Position numbers and translations under genes: made by a program. From assembly GCF_963676685.1 (NCBI RefSeq), contig NC_092349.1, forward strand, positions 59,751,431 through 59,815,430: a stretch of 64,000 bases of DNA, written 5' to 3'. This document shows positions 23,299 through 32,234 of the stretch, piece after piece (positions within the stretch are counted from its first letter, which is position 1; the number at the start of each line of letters is the position of its first letter). The stretch is from Mytilus edulis (lineage: Eukaryota; Mollusca; Bivalvia; Mytilida; Mytilidae). The notes beneath the pieces were generated by a model. The model made no database searches. It saw only the letters and a program-made list of their open reading frames with translations, and was not told where the DNA came from.

Positions 23299-23676
23299 TT
23301 ATTAAATATTCGAAAGAAACCAACAGAAGTCAATTTAGGATAAGATATACCAGATAAAAGATAACCCAAATTCGTTGAAATCCCTCGTAATATTTCCAAC
23401 GACTCCAGATTACCTTCGTTATACAAATGTGAACAAATTGTAAGACAAACTAATATATGATCATAATAAAAAACAACAAATAGTAAGTTTGAATTTTGGC
23501 AATTTTTTGTCATGGATTTATTAGGACAGTTCAACTATGTATCAACCGGCCAACGAATTTGCATTCATCGACAATTTCTCATTAATGTCCAAGATAAAAA
23601 CATTGAAGGGCAACCATCATATGTTTTCTCCAAATGGCAACTGGGCTACCAGACGCCAACTGTGATAAATTCAGCC
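23299..23676 (-). repeat. Split direct repeat B2 (outer right end)
   Basis: 378 bp, essentially identical to B1 at 24010-24387. Its outer end (ttattaaatattcg) meets flank 'attctc'. A minus-strand open frame lies wholly in this repeat and appears in both copies; it is incidental. Confidence 0.85.
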
Positions 23677-23798
23677 CTTCAGTAAAACTATGTATTCAGT
23701 AAAAATTCTGTCCAATCCATGACGCTTCTTTTGGCAATATCTGAAAATATACAACAAACAGCAGAAAAAATATTCTAAAGGGTGGGATAGGGTGGGTT

Positions 23799-24012
23799 TT
23801 TGTGTTCCTTCAGAGTTCAAATCACGCAATGAACAAATCACGAAAAGCATGCAATTTTATACCAAATAAAAGCGGGAAAACCGCTTATGAAAAATGTAGG
23901 TTAACAAAAGACGCTTAAGTCCGTCAAAATTAAAGAAAAGTTAACTCTAGTTTAGCAGACGATACTCTCAATTTATTAAATTGATTTAATGCTGAATGAT
24001 TAAATCTTATTA
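23799..24012 (-). repeat. Split direct repeat A2
   Basis: 214 bp, essentially identical to A1 at 27287-27500, starting 'tttgtgttccttcagagttc' on the plus strand and ending 'gattaaatcttatta'. It abuts B1 directly. Confidence 0.85.
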
Positions 24013-24387
24013 TTAAATATTCGAAAGAAACCAACAGAAGTCAATTTAGGATAAGATATACCAGATAAAAGATAACCCAAATTCGTTGAAATCCCTCGTA
24101 ATATTTCCAACGACTCCAGATTACCTTCGTTATACAAATGTGAACAAATTGTAAGACAAACTAATATATGATCATAATAAAAAACAACAAATAGTAAGTT
24201 TGAATTTTGGCAATTTTTTGTCATGGATTTATTAGGACAGTTCAACTATGTATCAACCGGCCAACGAATTTGCATTCATCGACAATTTCTCATTAATGTC
24301 CAAGATAAAAACATTGAAGGGCAACCATCATATGTTTTCTCCAAATGGCAACTGGGCTACCAGACGCCAACTGTGATAAATTCAGCC
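24010..24387 (-). repeat. Split direct repeat B1
   Basis: 378 bp, joined head-on to A2. The B1/A2 junction is the form expected from a circular intermediate in which the B and A ends are joined. Confidence 0.85.
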
Positions 24388-24492
24388 AAATGCTAGCAAA
24401 CTCCGTTTGTGAGCATCGCCAAACAAAATTTATCAATCCATGACAAAAAATTCACACTTAAACAAATTCTGAAATTACATAGGTTTTTAAAT

Positions 24493-24960
24493 TCAACCAT
24501 ATCAATTGAACGTAGTAGATCAACCATACTTACAACAGTTCAACGTAGTACATGTTTATGAACTTAACTATACCACAGTTCAACGTAGTATATCAACCAT
24601 ACTATACAACAGTTCAACGTAGTATATCAACCATACTATACAACAGTTCAACGTAGTATATCAACCATACTATACAACAGTTCAACGTAGTATATCAACC
24701 ATACTATACAAAGTTCAACGTAGTATATCAACCATACTATACAACAGTTCAACGTAGTATATCAACCATACTATACAAAGTTCAACGTAGTATATCAACC
24801 ATACTATACAACAGTTCAACGTAGTATATCAACCATACTATACAACAGTTCAACGTAGTATATCAACCATACTATACAACAGTTCAAAGTAGTATATCAA
24901 CCATACTATACAACAGTTCAAAGTAGTATAACAACCATACTATACAACAATACAAATATA
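24493..24960. repeat. 34-bp minisatellite inside the split-repeat element
   Basis: About 13 copies of a unit containing 'cagttcaacgtagtatatca' and 'accatactatacaa', period 34 bp with occasional 2-3-bp-shorter units; edge copies are diverged. It lies between B1 and the gag-like ORF, where pol would be expected. Non-coding. Confidence 0.9.
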
Positions 24961-25595
24961 AGCAACGTGTACAACTCAACATTTATTCACTTGACCGGAG
25001 TCCTATGTTCAAACAAATTTGAAACTGAACTCTTATAAAGGATTTCCCTTTAATATGTATAAAAGCGGACCATTATTTCCAGGTCTTATTTGGAAAAAAG
25101 TTATCAAACTACGTAAATGTAGAGGACAATTCTCATTTGTTTATTTTTATCAACAAACTTTTAAAGTAATGGATCTCCCTTTTTTATCAGTTCAGAAAAA
25201 CCTATAGTAATAAAAAGCTGACTTTACATGATCAATATATATATCTCGCCTATGTTCAACATGTGATGGAGTGGCAAGTTCACTCGCACGTAAAAATGCA
25301 GCAAATGCGAAGTTACATGCTATTTGAAGCTTATAATTTTTATATTTCAAATTACAACAATAGCCAAATTACCACAACGAAATTCATTTGAATGAATAAA
25401 AAGATGACTAAAGCATAGGTATTATTTTTAAATAAGTGATGTCAACTAATAAAACTTTTCCCAATTATATGGCTATTTTGAAAATGATCATGACCCATTT
25501 AAATAAACTGCACAACCCAAGAAAAAACCACCTGCACTGTCAGCATACAAATGTAAATCAGCATTAGAAAAGAGTTCATTTACATTATATGTAAA

Positions 25596-26567
25596 TTATC
25601 TTTTGTTAAAACTTCCTTTTGGGTTTTGTCTATTAGCAGAGTTGTTTTGGAAAGGTGCAATGTCATTCCTATTATACCTAGATGGATCAGTATCAATTTC
25701 ATTGTCCATAAATCGACGACATCTTAAGGAAGAGTGATCTAAACCACATTTGAGACATGCATGTCTGTATTGGCAATTGCTTTTGTTGCAAAAACCTTTA
25801 AAATTAAAATCGTAGCATTTATTACTAACATCAGCGTGTTGTTGTTTTGGAGTACTGGCAGTTAAAATACGTAACCACAAAAAACCATCTATGGATGACC
25901 ATTTCTTTGTATGATCCCTTGATACCCTTAAACGGAATTGTTGGTCATAAGAATAGCATTTTTCAAAAGAATGATCAGCTGCTGCACCCCTTATTATGGA
26001 CATATACGAAAAAAGTTCAGTTGCCTTTCCAGGATACCTTTCGATAAGGACCTGGGCATAGGCAATAAATGAATCAGTCCAATCTTCAACAGAACTAACA
26101 GTATGAGGTTTTTTAACTTTGTTTTGAATAACAAGCATACCCTCATTGATGCCAATTGTGTTTTCATTATTTGTTTGGCTGTTAAAATTCTTACGGTGCA
26201 TAAGAGACAAATCAATGTATTCAAAATTCCAAATTTTTTCCTTAAATTTTTGGCTTATAAATATGTCGACTTCATTAAAGCCAGGTAACATTAGAGGTTC
26301 ATCATAAACTTCATTTACCTCACCTAATGCAGCTAATTGAGGCTCATTAACTCGAATGTCAACAGGTCGCATGGCAACTAATTCGGGTTCATCAACCCGC
26401 CGTCTTCTTTCTATATATACATCTTGCTCTATATCAGCTGGCGGACGCCTTCCCACGTTTCTCACAACTGGTTGTGGCTGTTGTACTTCAATGGGAGCCC
26501 TCCTAACCCGAAGCTCCGGACCTCTGACCTGGTCCTGTCGGCGATGTCTACCTCTACCTCTTGGCAT
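25596..26567 (-). CDS. Gag-like protein with CCCH and CCHC zinc motifs
   Basis: Minus-strand ORF of 323 codons from the ATG at 26567 (MPRGRGRHRR); an upstream in-frame ATG at 26588 would add seven residues. Residues about 1-100 are Arg/Pro/Glu-rich and probably disordered. A helical core follows (VEDWTDSFIAYAQVLIERYP, ELFSYMSIIRGAA, YDQQFRLRVSRD), resembling the capsid region of DIRS/Ngaro-type and related elements. Near the C-terminus come CYDFNFKGFCNKSNCQYRH (C-x8-C-x4-C-x3-H) and CLKCGLDHSSLRC (C-x2-C-x3-H-x4-C), nucleic-acid-binding fingers typical of Gag. The protein probably packages element RNA. It is the only intact gene in the element, so it either acts in trans with an autonomous relative or persists for another reason. 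The family call is by pattern and context, not alignment. Confidence 0.7.
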   Translation of the reverse strand: MPRGRGRHRRQDQVRGPELRVRRAPIEVQQPQPVVRNVGRRPPADIEQDVYIERRRRVDEPELVAMRPVDIRVNEPQLAALGEVNEVYDEPLMLPGFNEVDIFISQKFKEKIWNFEYIDLSLMHRKNFNSQTNNENTIGINEGMLVIQNKVKKPHTVSSVEDWTDSFIAYAQVLIERYPGKATELFSYMSIIRGAAADHSFEKCYSYDQQFRLRVSRDHTKKWSSIDGFLWLRILTASTPKQQHADVSNKCYDFNFKGFCNKSNCQYRHACLKCGLDHSSLRCRRFMDNEIDTDPSRYNRNDIAPFQNNSANRQNPKGSFNKR

Positions 26568-27286
26568 TGTTATAACTATTATAATCATAAATACAGATTA
26601 GATACATACATCAAGTCTTAAAAGTCCAGATCATATTTAAACATGTATGAATTTAACATGAGATAAATTACTCAAATTTAAATAAATTGAAATACCAAAA
26701 TGTTTACACTGCGTAGTCTTAACTAAACTTTTGATATATTTTTATGCATCAAAACAAATGAAATTGATTATAAAAACATAACTCAAAACAGCTACGATGT
26801 GTGCTTTCTTAACAAAATACACATCGTTTTAAAAACGTTTGATAGCTTCTATTACCACGCTTAACTTAATTAAACTATGTTTCCGCAAATTAAACGTTTC
26901 CGGTCATGTTAATGATAACACGGCATACACAACATACATTGTAATTACCTGTTCAAAGTGTATCGCTAATACATTTAAAACAAAATATATCACCTGTAGT
27001 AAAGCATTTAATTTTAATGCTAGTCAATGAAATATAAGTGTGCACAATATAACATAACTATTATTATTAGAATATAGTTTGTTCCGTGTAATATGCTATT
27101 CAAGTGAGAGAGAAAATTGAATTAATGAATCGAACTATTTGCAAGAAATAACTTTCATTTAAAATCAAATAATTTCTTTTACAAATTACAGAAATAAAAA
27201 TAATCCGGAAAATACAATTGCAGTAACTAATCTAACTATCAATAAAACATTATGTACTTATCTTATGTCCGAATCTACCTGTCCTG

Positions 27287-27500
27287 TTTGTGTTCCTTCA
27301 GAGTTCAAATCACGCAATGAACAAATCACGAAAAGCATGCAATTTTATACCAAATAAAAGCGGGAAAACCGCTTATGAAAAATGTAGGTTAACAAAAGAC
27401 GCTTAAGTCCGTCAAAATTAAAGAAAAGTTAACTCTAGTTTAGCAGACGATACTCTCAATTTATTAAATTGATTTAATGCTGAATGATTAAATCTTATTA
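27287..27500 (-). repeat. Split direct repeat A1 (outer left end)
   Basis: 214 bp, essentially identical to A2 at 23799-24012. Its outer end (27500, 'ttatta') meets flank 'gcatgattcc'; its inner end leads towards the gag-like ORF on the minus strand. Confidence 0.85.
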
Positions 27501-28849
27501 GCATGATTCCATAGGGTAAAAAAGAAAAGGGGATACCAAAAATATTAATGATAATTGTTCACCAAAAGTCTGAAAAAGGATATCGCCTGGCCAAAAACAT
27601 GGTGTCTTGCTCGAACCACATCGGTGTTGCTAATTTCCTTTTTGGGGGGTACCTACAGATGTTTTTACTGAACACTTTATTTCTCTTAAGCGGGTCATAA
27701 AATCTGAATCGATATGTGAATGAAAATGGTTTCTAAAATTAGGATATTGTGGTAATAACAGATGAGAGGCATTTGTTTTAATATATTGTGTTTAACATTT
27801 TAATATATTGTGCCTAATATTTAAAAAAAAATGGGTAATCATTTGGATATTTTGTGCCTAACATTTTACAGTTTATGTTTATACAGTGTAATGCTGTTTT
27901 ATTATGATCATTTATAGCCTAAATTATTTGACTTTTATTCATTTTCTTTATAAATTAAAACTATTTCTTCATTTCAGTTATTATGTATAATCCCTGACTT
28001 TTTTTTCTAGTGATTATACATAATCCCTAAACTGGCCAGTGATTCTACATAATCCCTGAAAATTTCAGGGATTCTACATAATCACTGATTATACAAATTC
28101 ACTGTAACATATACATAGCATAAATCGCTCTTCTAATCGACATTCTTGTTCTTGCTCCTTTTCTTGCTCCTTTTGAAGTTCGTGCATTTATTTGCTATGT
28201 TTGGTTTTTTTTTCTTACTGATTCTTTCATTTTTTTTTTAAAAGGTGGAAAGTCCTTTTAATTTTGATCTTATATTTTATATAAGTTTGAGTCAGGGTTT
28301 TCTAAACAACATTTAGTCCTTTTTTTTTTCGAAAAGTACGTAAATTAAATGGATTAATATTCAGCGTATACTTTACAAATAAAACAGGATGTTCTTTTGC
28401 TATATATTAAAGTTGCTAACGTTAATAATCTTTTTATTTTACTTAAATTTCTTTTTATTTGTTTTCGTGCTATCATTTTGGAATTTTTATTTGCCGCAGT
28501 ACTTTTGACATGATTTGGTATTTATACATGCGAGTGGAAAAGGCCCTGGGTGGCAATTCGAATACATAAGCTTTTTACAGTGATACTTCTGTTTTGTTAG
28601 CCCAGGCATGTATTTATATTTACTTATTTTTCACGTTATCGAAAAGTGTATATACTATAAACGGTAACACAAAAACTTCTTTTTTTTAATTTATAATTTA
28701 CTAAATAATTTGTGTGTTTGTTTTATTCATTTTACTGTGCATTCTAAGAAAAAAATACTGTTTGAGTTACAGAATGTTATGTACACAAACCATACCATCT
28801 GAATAGCTTTTACTATAAATCTTGTAATAGAATACATAACTTATATGAA

Positions 28850-29340
28850 AAAGAAGATGTGGTATGATTGCCAATGAGACAACTCTCAACAAGAGACACA
28901 AATGACACAGAGCTTAACAACTATAGGTCACCGTACGGCCTTCAACAATGAGCAAAGCCCATACCGCAAAGTCAGATATAAAAGGCTCCGAAATGACAAT
29001 GTTAAACAAATCAAACGAGAAAACAAACGGCCAATTATATAAAAAAAAATGAACGAAAAACAAATATGTAACACATAAACAAACGACAACCACTGATTAC
29101 AGGCTACTGACTTGGGACAGGCACATACATACATAATGGGGCCGGGTTAAACATGTTAGCGGGATCCCAACCCTCCCCTAACCTGGGACAGTGGTATAAC
29201 AATACAACATAAGAATGAACTATAAAAATCAGTTGGAAAAGGCTTAACTCATCGGATGGACAAAAATACCAGTGGACGTGGCCGGGTACTTGTAAATCCC
29301 AACAACAAAAAGACACTTGATACAGATCTTAGAGTACTCG
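28850..29340 (-). repeat. Dispersed mussel-type repeat, long copy
   Basis: It begins 'gatgtggtatgattgccaat', has 'caatgagcaaagcccatacc' in the middle and ends around 'gcgggatcccaaccctcccc'. Diverged relatives are at 16831-17170, and right-hand parts recur in each unit of the 17-21.4 kb duplication. Several short minus-strand frames are incidental. It looks like a retroelement 3' region that is abundant in mussel genomes. Confidence 0.65.
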
Positions 29341-29562
29341 CAGTTAACTGACAGCTATTTCAAAGCCACTAACAACTTATAAAAAAATTATGCATCTAAG
29401 ACTAAATTATCAATCCGTACACATCCAACCCCCAATAGATTTATTTTAAAGACGTCATAAACAGTCATAGAAAAACATGACCTTGTGCAATGCCAAGATA
29501 CAGGTATCGACAGATTGTAGATCCATGAATGTGTATATGTATATAACATACTAGTGATATTT

Positions 29563-29935
29563 ATTTTGCTTTTAATTTACTGATAACAAAATCAATATTT
29601 ATACCAATAAAAACAATATTCAATGATGTAATTACAGTGTTGAATTGGTAACCTTTTACAATAAGTTTATTTAAAGGAGCGATAAGTTTACCAGGATCAT
29701 TTCTAAATTTCGGGGCACGGTTAACAACATTTCCGTAAACACGAGGATGTGCTATCCCGTTTGAAATAAGTTTTCTACAGGTACGACCAAACTTCAAAAC
29801 CAAATCTTTATATATATGGAAAAAATCAGTAAAGGTTTCAAGTAATTTATGGTAACGATATACCTGGTAAAATAATTTGCGTTCGTTAAAATCAAATACG
29901 TCACAACAGACACGGGTATAGCTAAATGAAATGTT
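29563..29935 (-). pseudogene. Relic of a different Penelope-like element (RT C-terminal part)
   Basis: A minus-strand frame reads YTRVCCDVFDFNERKLFYQ, then TDFFHIYKDLVLKFGRTCRK and NGIAHPRVYGNVV, stopping at 29561. This lines up with the end of the intact element's RT (YSRACISYHDFLDRG...LRKFYGRHHELVDRYG) but differs strongly, so it would be another family. No upstream RT motifs remain. The call rests on the R-x-C-x3-x-DF...R and F-x3-Y-x-x-L-x-x-x-G pattern only. Confidence 0.4.
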
Positions 29936-30597
29936 GTTTATTTTTGTTTACTTTGGCAATTTGAAAGTTGTTTTGAGTTTATCATGACATCCTTTCTGAT
30001 TAGAACAAAATGTAATGTAGAGCTACTAAATAATTCAAAGTGTAGTGACTTTTTTTTACTCATCTTTTCGATGACAGTAGAATAAAGAATGCTACGGACA
30101 CAGTCAAGCCTGCGTGATATTTTTTACTAAATTTGGAAATGGAGGTTAGAAGTCGGTTGGGCACTACTCCTAATTAAAAAACCAATATCACATTTGCGAC
30201 TGCATATGGAGTACGTATTTCTCAGATTAACCTATCGAGACAAAGCTTGTGTATTTGTTGGACTCCGGTACCAGATTGCATTCTATTGGAAATTTTCCGT
30301 TCGCCACATTTGTTTGTTGACTGTTCAAACCAAAGCAACAGATATATTTATATTGTCGTAGTAAAATCATATTCTTCGTTTGTGACGACACCAGCTAGTA
30401 CCTATCACCGAATATGCACAGCTCATACTGATCAACTAATCCATTTGGATTGTCGTTTTGGTATATTCTACCTCTTAAACATTATGATAGTTGGATTCAT
30501 GTTGCAGAAGAGTGAAGAAAGATACCAAAGGTTATCATTAGTAGAAAAAATACTAACAAGGCCATGGTATACGTGGATGATGAGATGAAAAAAAATC

Positions 30598-31440
30598 CGT
30601 AACAAAACTAAATACTGAGCAACATGAACCTCATCATGCCCATCAAACACCGGGGATGATCTTAAATTTCCTGAGAGGGTAGGCAGATTCTGCTTCACAT
30701 TTGGTACCCGTCATGTTGCTCTTGCTAGTACAATATGAATAAGAACATTTATCAGTGCCAATGAGACAACTCTCTACCTGAGTCACAATGTATCAAAAGT
30801 AAGCAAACAGTATGTTATGTTCTAGTAAGGGATTCTTGATACGTAAATTGGAACATATCCGTCGTCATATATTCAATACAGGTTAACCAATTCGTGATCA
30901 CGTTGATAAACTTTCGTATGTTTGGATGGGAGGCTTTCAACTTTACCACTTCGAACTGTTGGTTCAAAAGCATCATTGTACACAACAACTCCCTATCAAG
31001 GGAATCATGATAGACAATGCAATCTCTGGAATATCGTGTTATTTGGCAGATACATACTCCATTTGTTGGTGCTGCTTGAAAATTGCTACATAGAAAGGTA
31101 TGCTGTGTTCGCAACTGACCCTCATAAACACTGTTTAGGTATGAGACGGTCTTAACTGAATTTGTTTGATCCTCCATTTTAAGTTTGACAGGATATATGC
31201 AAAGTCACCAATCTTTGAACTATTTAGAGAACGGACATCATCTTTATAGCAGAAAATTTATGGATAATGCGTTTATCGTTCTATTCTTTATACGAAACAC
31301 CTATTTGGGGTCATCCTCGTATGAATAATTTAAAAACGGCAACAAGAGGAGCATAGTTTTCATAGGAATTTTGATTGCTTGTTGAAAACCACATCCTTCA
31401 AACGTAATATGTTGTCAATCAAGAAATTAAGTATGTTAAT
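30598..31440 (-). pseudogene. Decayed Naiad-type element copy: RT end plus 3' tail
   Basis: The minus-strand frame at 31177-30815 aligns with about residues 785-905 of the intact copy: TNSVKTVSYL, QAAPTNGVCICQITRYSRDC, VYHDSLDRELL, LLNQQFEVVKLKAS. It continues with frameshifts and gaps to about 31440 (equivalent of the VTFGGRVFQQTVG region, near 31375-31410). The 3' tail block (30598-30730) follows. It is more diverged than the fragment at 15470, hence older. Confidence 0.75.
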
Positions 31441-31534
31441 GTACCGTTTACTAAAACCCTTTATCATATGTTTAGTAGTAAATACAGTAGTTTTGCATAT
31501 GTGATACATAGCCTGTTGTTATATCCATATCGCG

Positions 31535-31800
31535 CAACTGTGATGCGCACCCTTTATCAAATACCCTTTATCACACCCCTACCCTTTATCACACCCCTAT
31601 TTTTTTTTTTATTTTTTTTTTTTACATAAAGTCAGTTTTGGTGTTTTTTTTGGCTTAAGAAAGATTTTCCTCAAAATAGGTAATTTTTTTGAATGACGTC
31701 ATTGTTTGGTATGTGACGTCACGAACGTCGAGTTTTCATATTGTATGTGACGTCACGAACGTCAAGTTTTCATATTTTTTTGCACACTAAATGCAACAAT
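31535..31800. repeat. Short local duplications
   Basis: 'accctttatcacacccct' is repeated in tandem at about 31563-31600, and a 'gtgacgtcacgaacgtc' block of about 38 bp occurs at about 31710 and again at about 31748. No coding evidence. The cAMP-response-like 'tgacgtca' cores are noted only as sequence. Confidence 0.5.
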
Positions 31801-32021
31801 TAGAATATACAAAACACACAAATTAATACAATAATAAACAAAATATTTTTAAAACAACAGCACTCAAATTGTAAGGTAACCCAGGTGCTTCGGATAAGTA
31901 ATTGGGCAGTTCTTTTAAGGCCTTTGAAACAAGACAAAAGTAGAACTGAAGGTAACCCAGTGCTATGGATCAGAAAACAGTTCATATTAATACTCTTCTG
32001 TTGAAATATATGATAAAGTGT

Positions 32022-32156
32022 ATAATACATGGCAAAATCCGTATCACATGCCGTATCACCCTCGCCCAATATCATCCAACGGGCCTAAAGGCCCTTGGGC
32101 TGATAGTGATGTCTCGGGATGATACGACATATGATACGGATTTTGCCATGTATTAT
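32022..32156. repeat. Inverted repeat (arms of about 43 bp)
   Basis: The left arm 'ataatacatggcaaaatccg' with 'tatcacatgccgtatca' (32022-32064) pairs with the right arm at about 32114-32156. A smaller palindrome lies between them (gggcctaaaggccc near 32080). The size and shape suit a foldback MITE, but no target duplication was found. Confidence 0.6.
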
Positions 32157-32185
32157 TCTCTATTTATTATTTCATCCCTGTAAAT

Positions 32186-32194
32186 TTTGATATA

Positions 32195-32231
<37 letters not shown>
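32186..32231. repeat. (TA)n microsatellite at the edge of the 441-bp array
   Basis: About 45 bp of near-pure TA. A comparable TA tract (59550-59600) abuts the same unit boundary of the opposite-orientation array. Confidence 0.9.

Positions 32232-32234
<3 letters not shown>

Larger units (their letters stand above)
23299..27500 (-). mobile_element. Split-direct-repeat (PAT/Ngaro-like) retroelement, gag-only
   Basis: Two repeat pairs define the element. A: 27287-27500 and 23799-24012 (214 bp each, essentially identical). B: 24010-24387 and 23299-23676 (378 bp each, essentially identical). Read on the minus strand the order is A1-ORF-B1-A2-B2, with B1 abutting A2 (sharing 3 bp at 24010-24012). 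This is the split-direct-repeat layout of tyrosine-recombinase retrotransposons (PAT/Ngaro type), which have no target duplication. A 122-bp spacer lies between A2 and B2 (23677-23798). The only long ORF is gag-like (25596-26567). No reverse transcriptase, RNase H or tyrosine recombinase frame is present in the 1.2 kb between that ORF and B1; a 34-bp minisatellite takes up part of it. It is therefore a non-autonomous derivative. Near-identical repeats imply recent insertion. Confidence 0.8.
22560..28116. mobile_element. Outer transposon-like element with about 75-bp terminal inverted repeats
   Basis: The left end (22560 to about 22635) and the inverted right end (28116 down to about 28042) match over about 75 bp with few mismatches, starting atgtatatgttacagtgaat. 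Both ends hold several subterminal copies of 'taatccctga' and its complement (22590-22750 and 27985-28095), a pattern typical of transposase-binding arrays. The interior left of the nested element encodes a short Cys-rich fragment (23050-23150). No clear target duplication is visible (taacatcgg left, agcataaat right). The superfamily cannot be assigned. A 4.2-kb retroelement is inserted in it. Confidence 0.65.

Noticed and set aside
23253-24245. Two nearly identical 81-93-codon minus-strand frames
   Set aside because: They lie inside the B1 and B2 repeats of the split-repeat element and read as terminal repeat sequence without coding features.
31700-31770. Paired 'gtgacgtcacgaacgtc' as CRE-type regulatory sites
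   Set aside because: They are a simple local duplication with no nearby gene start, so there is no support for a regulatory role.
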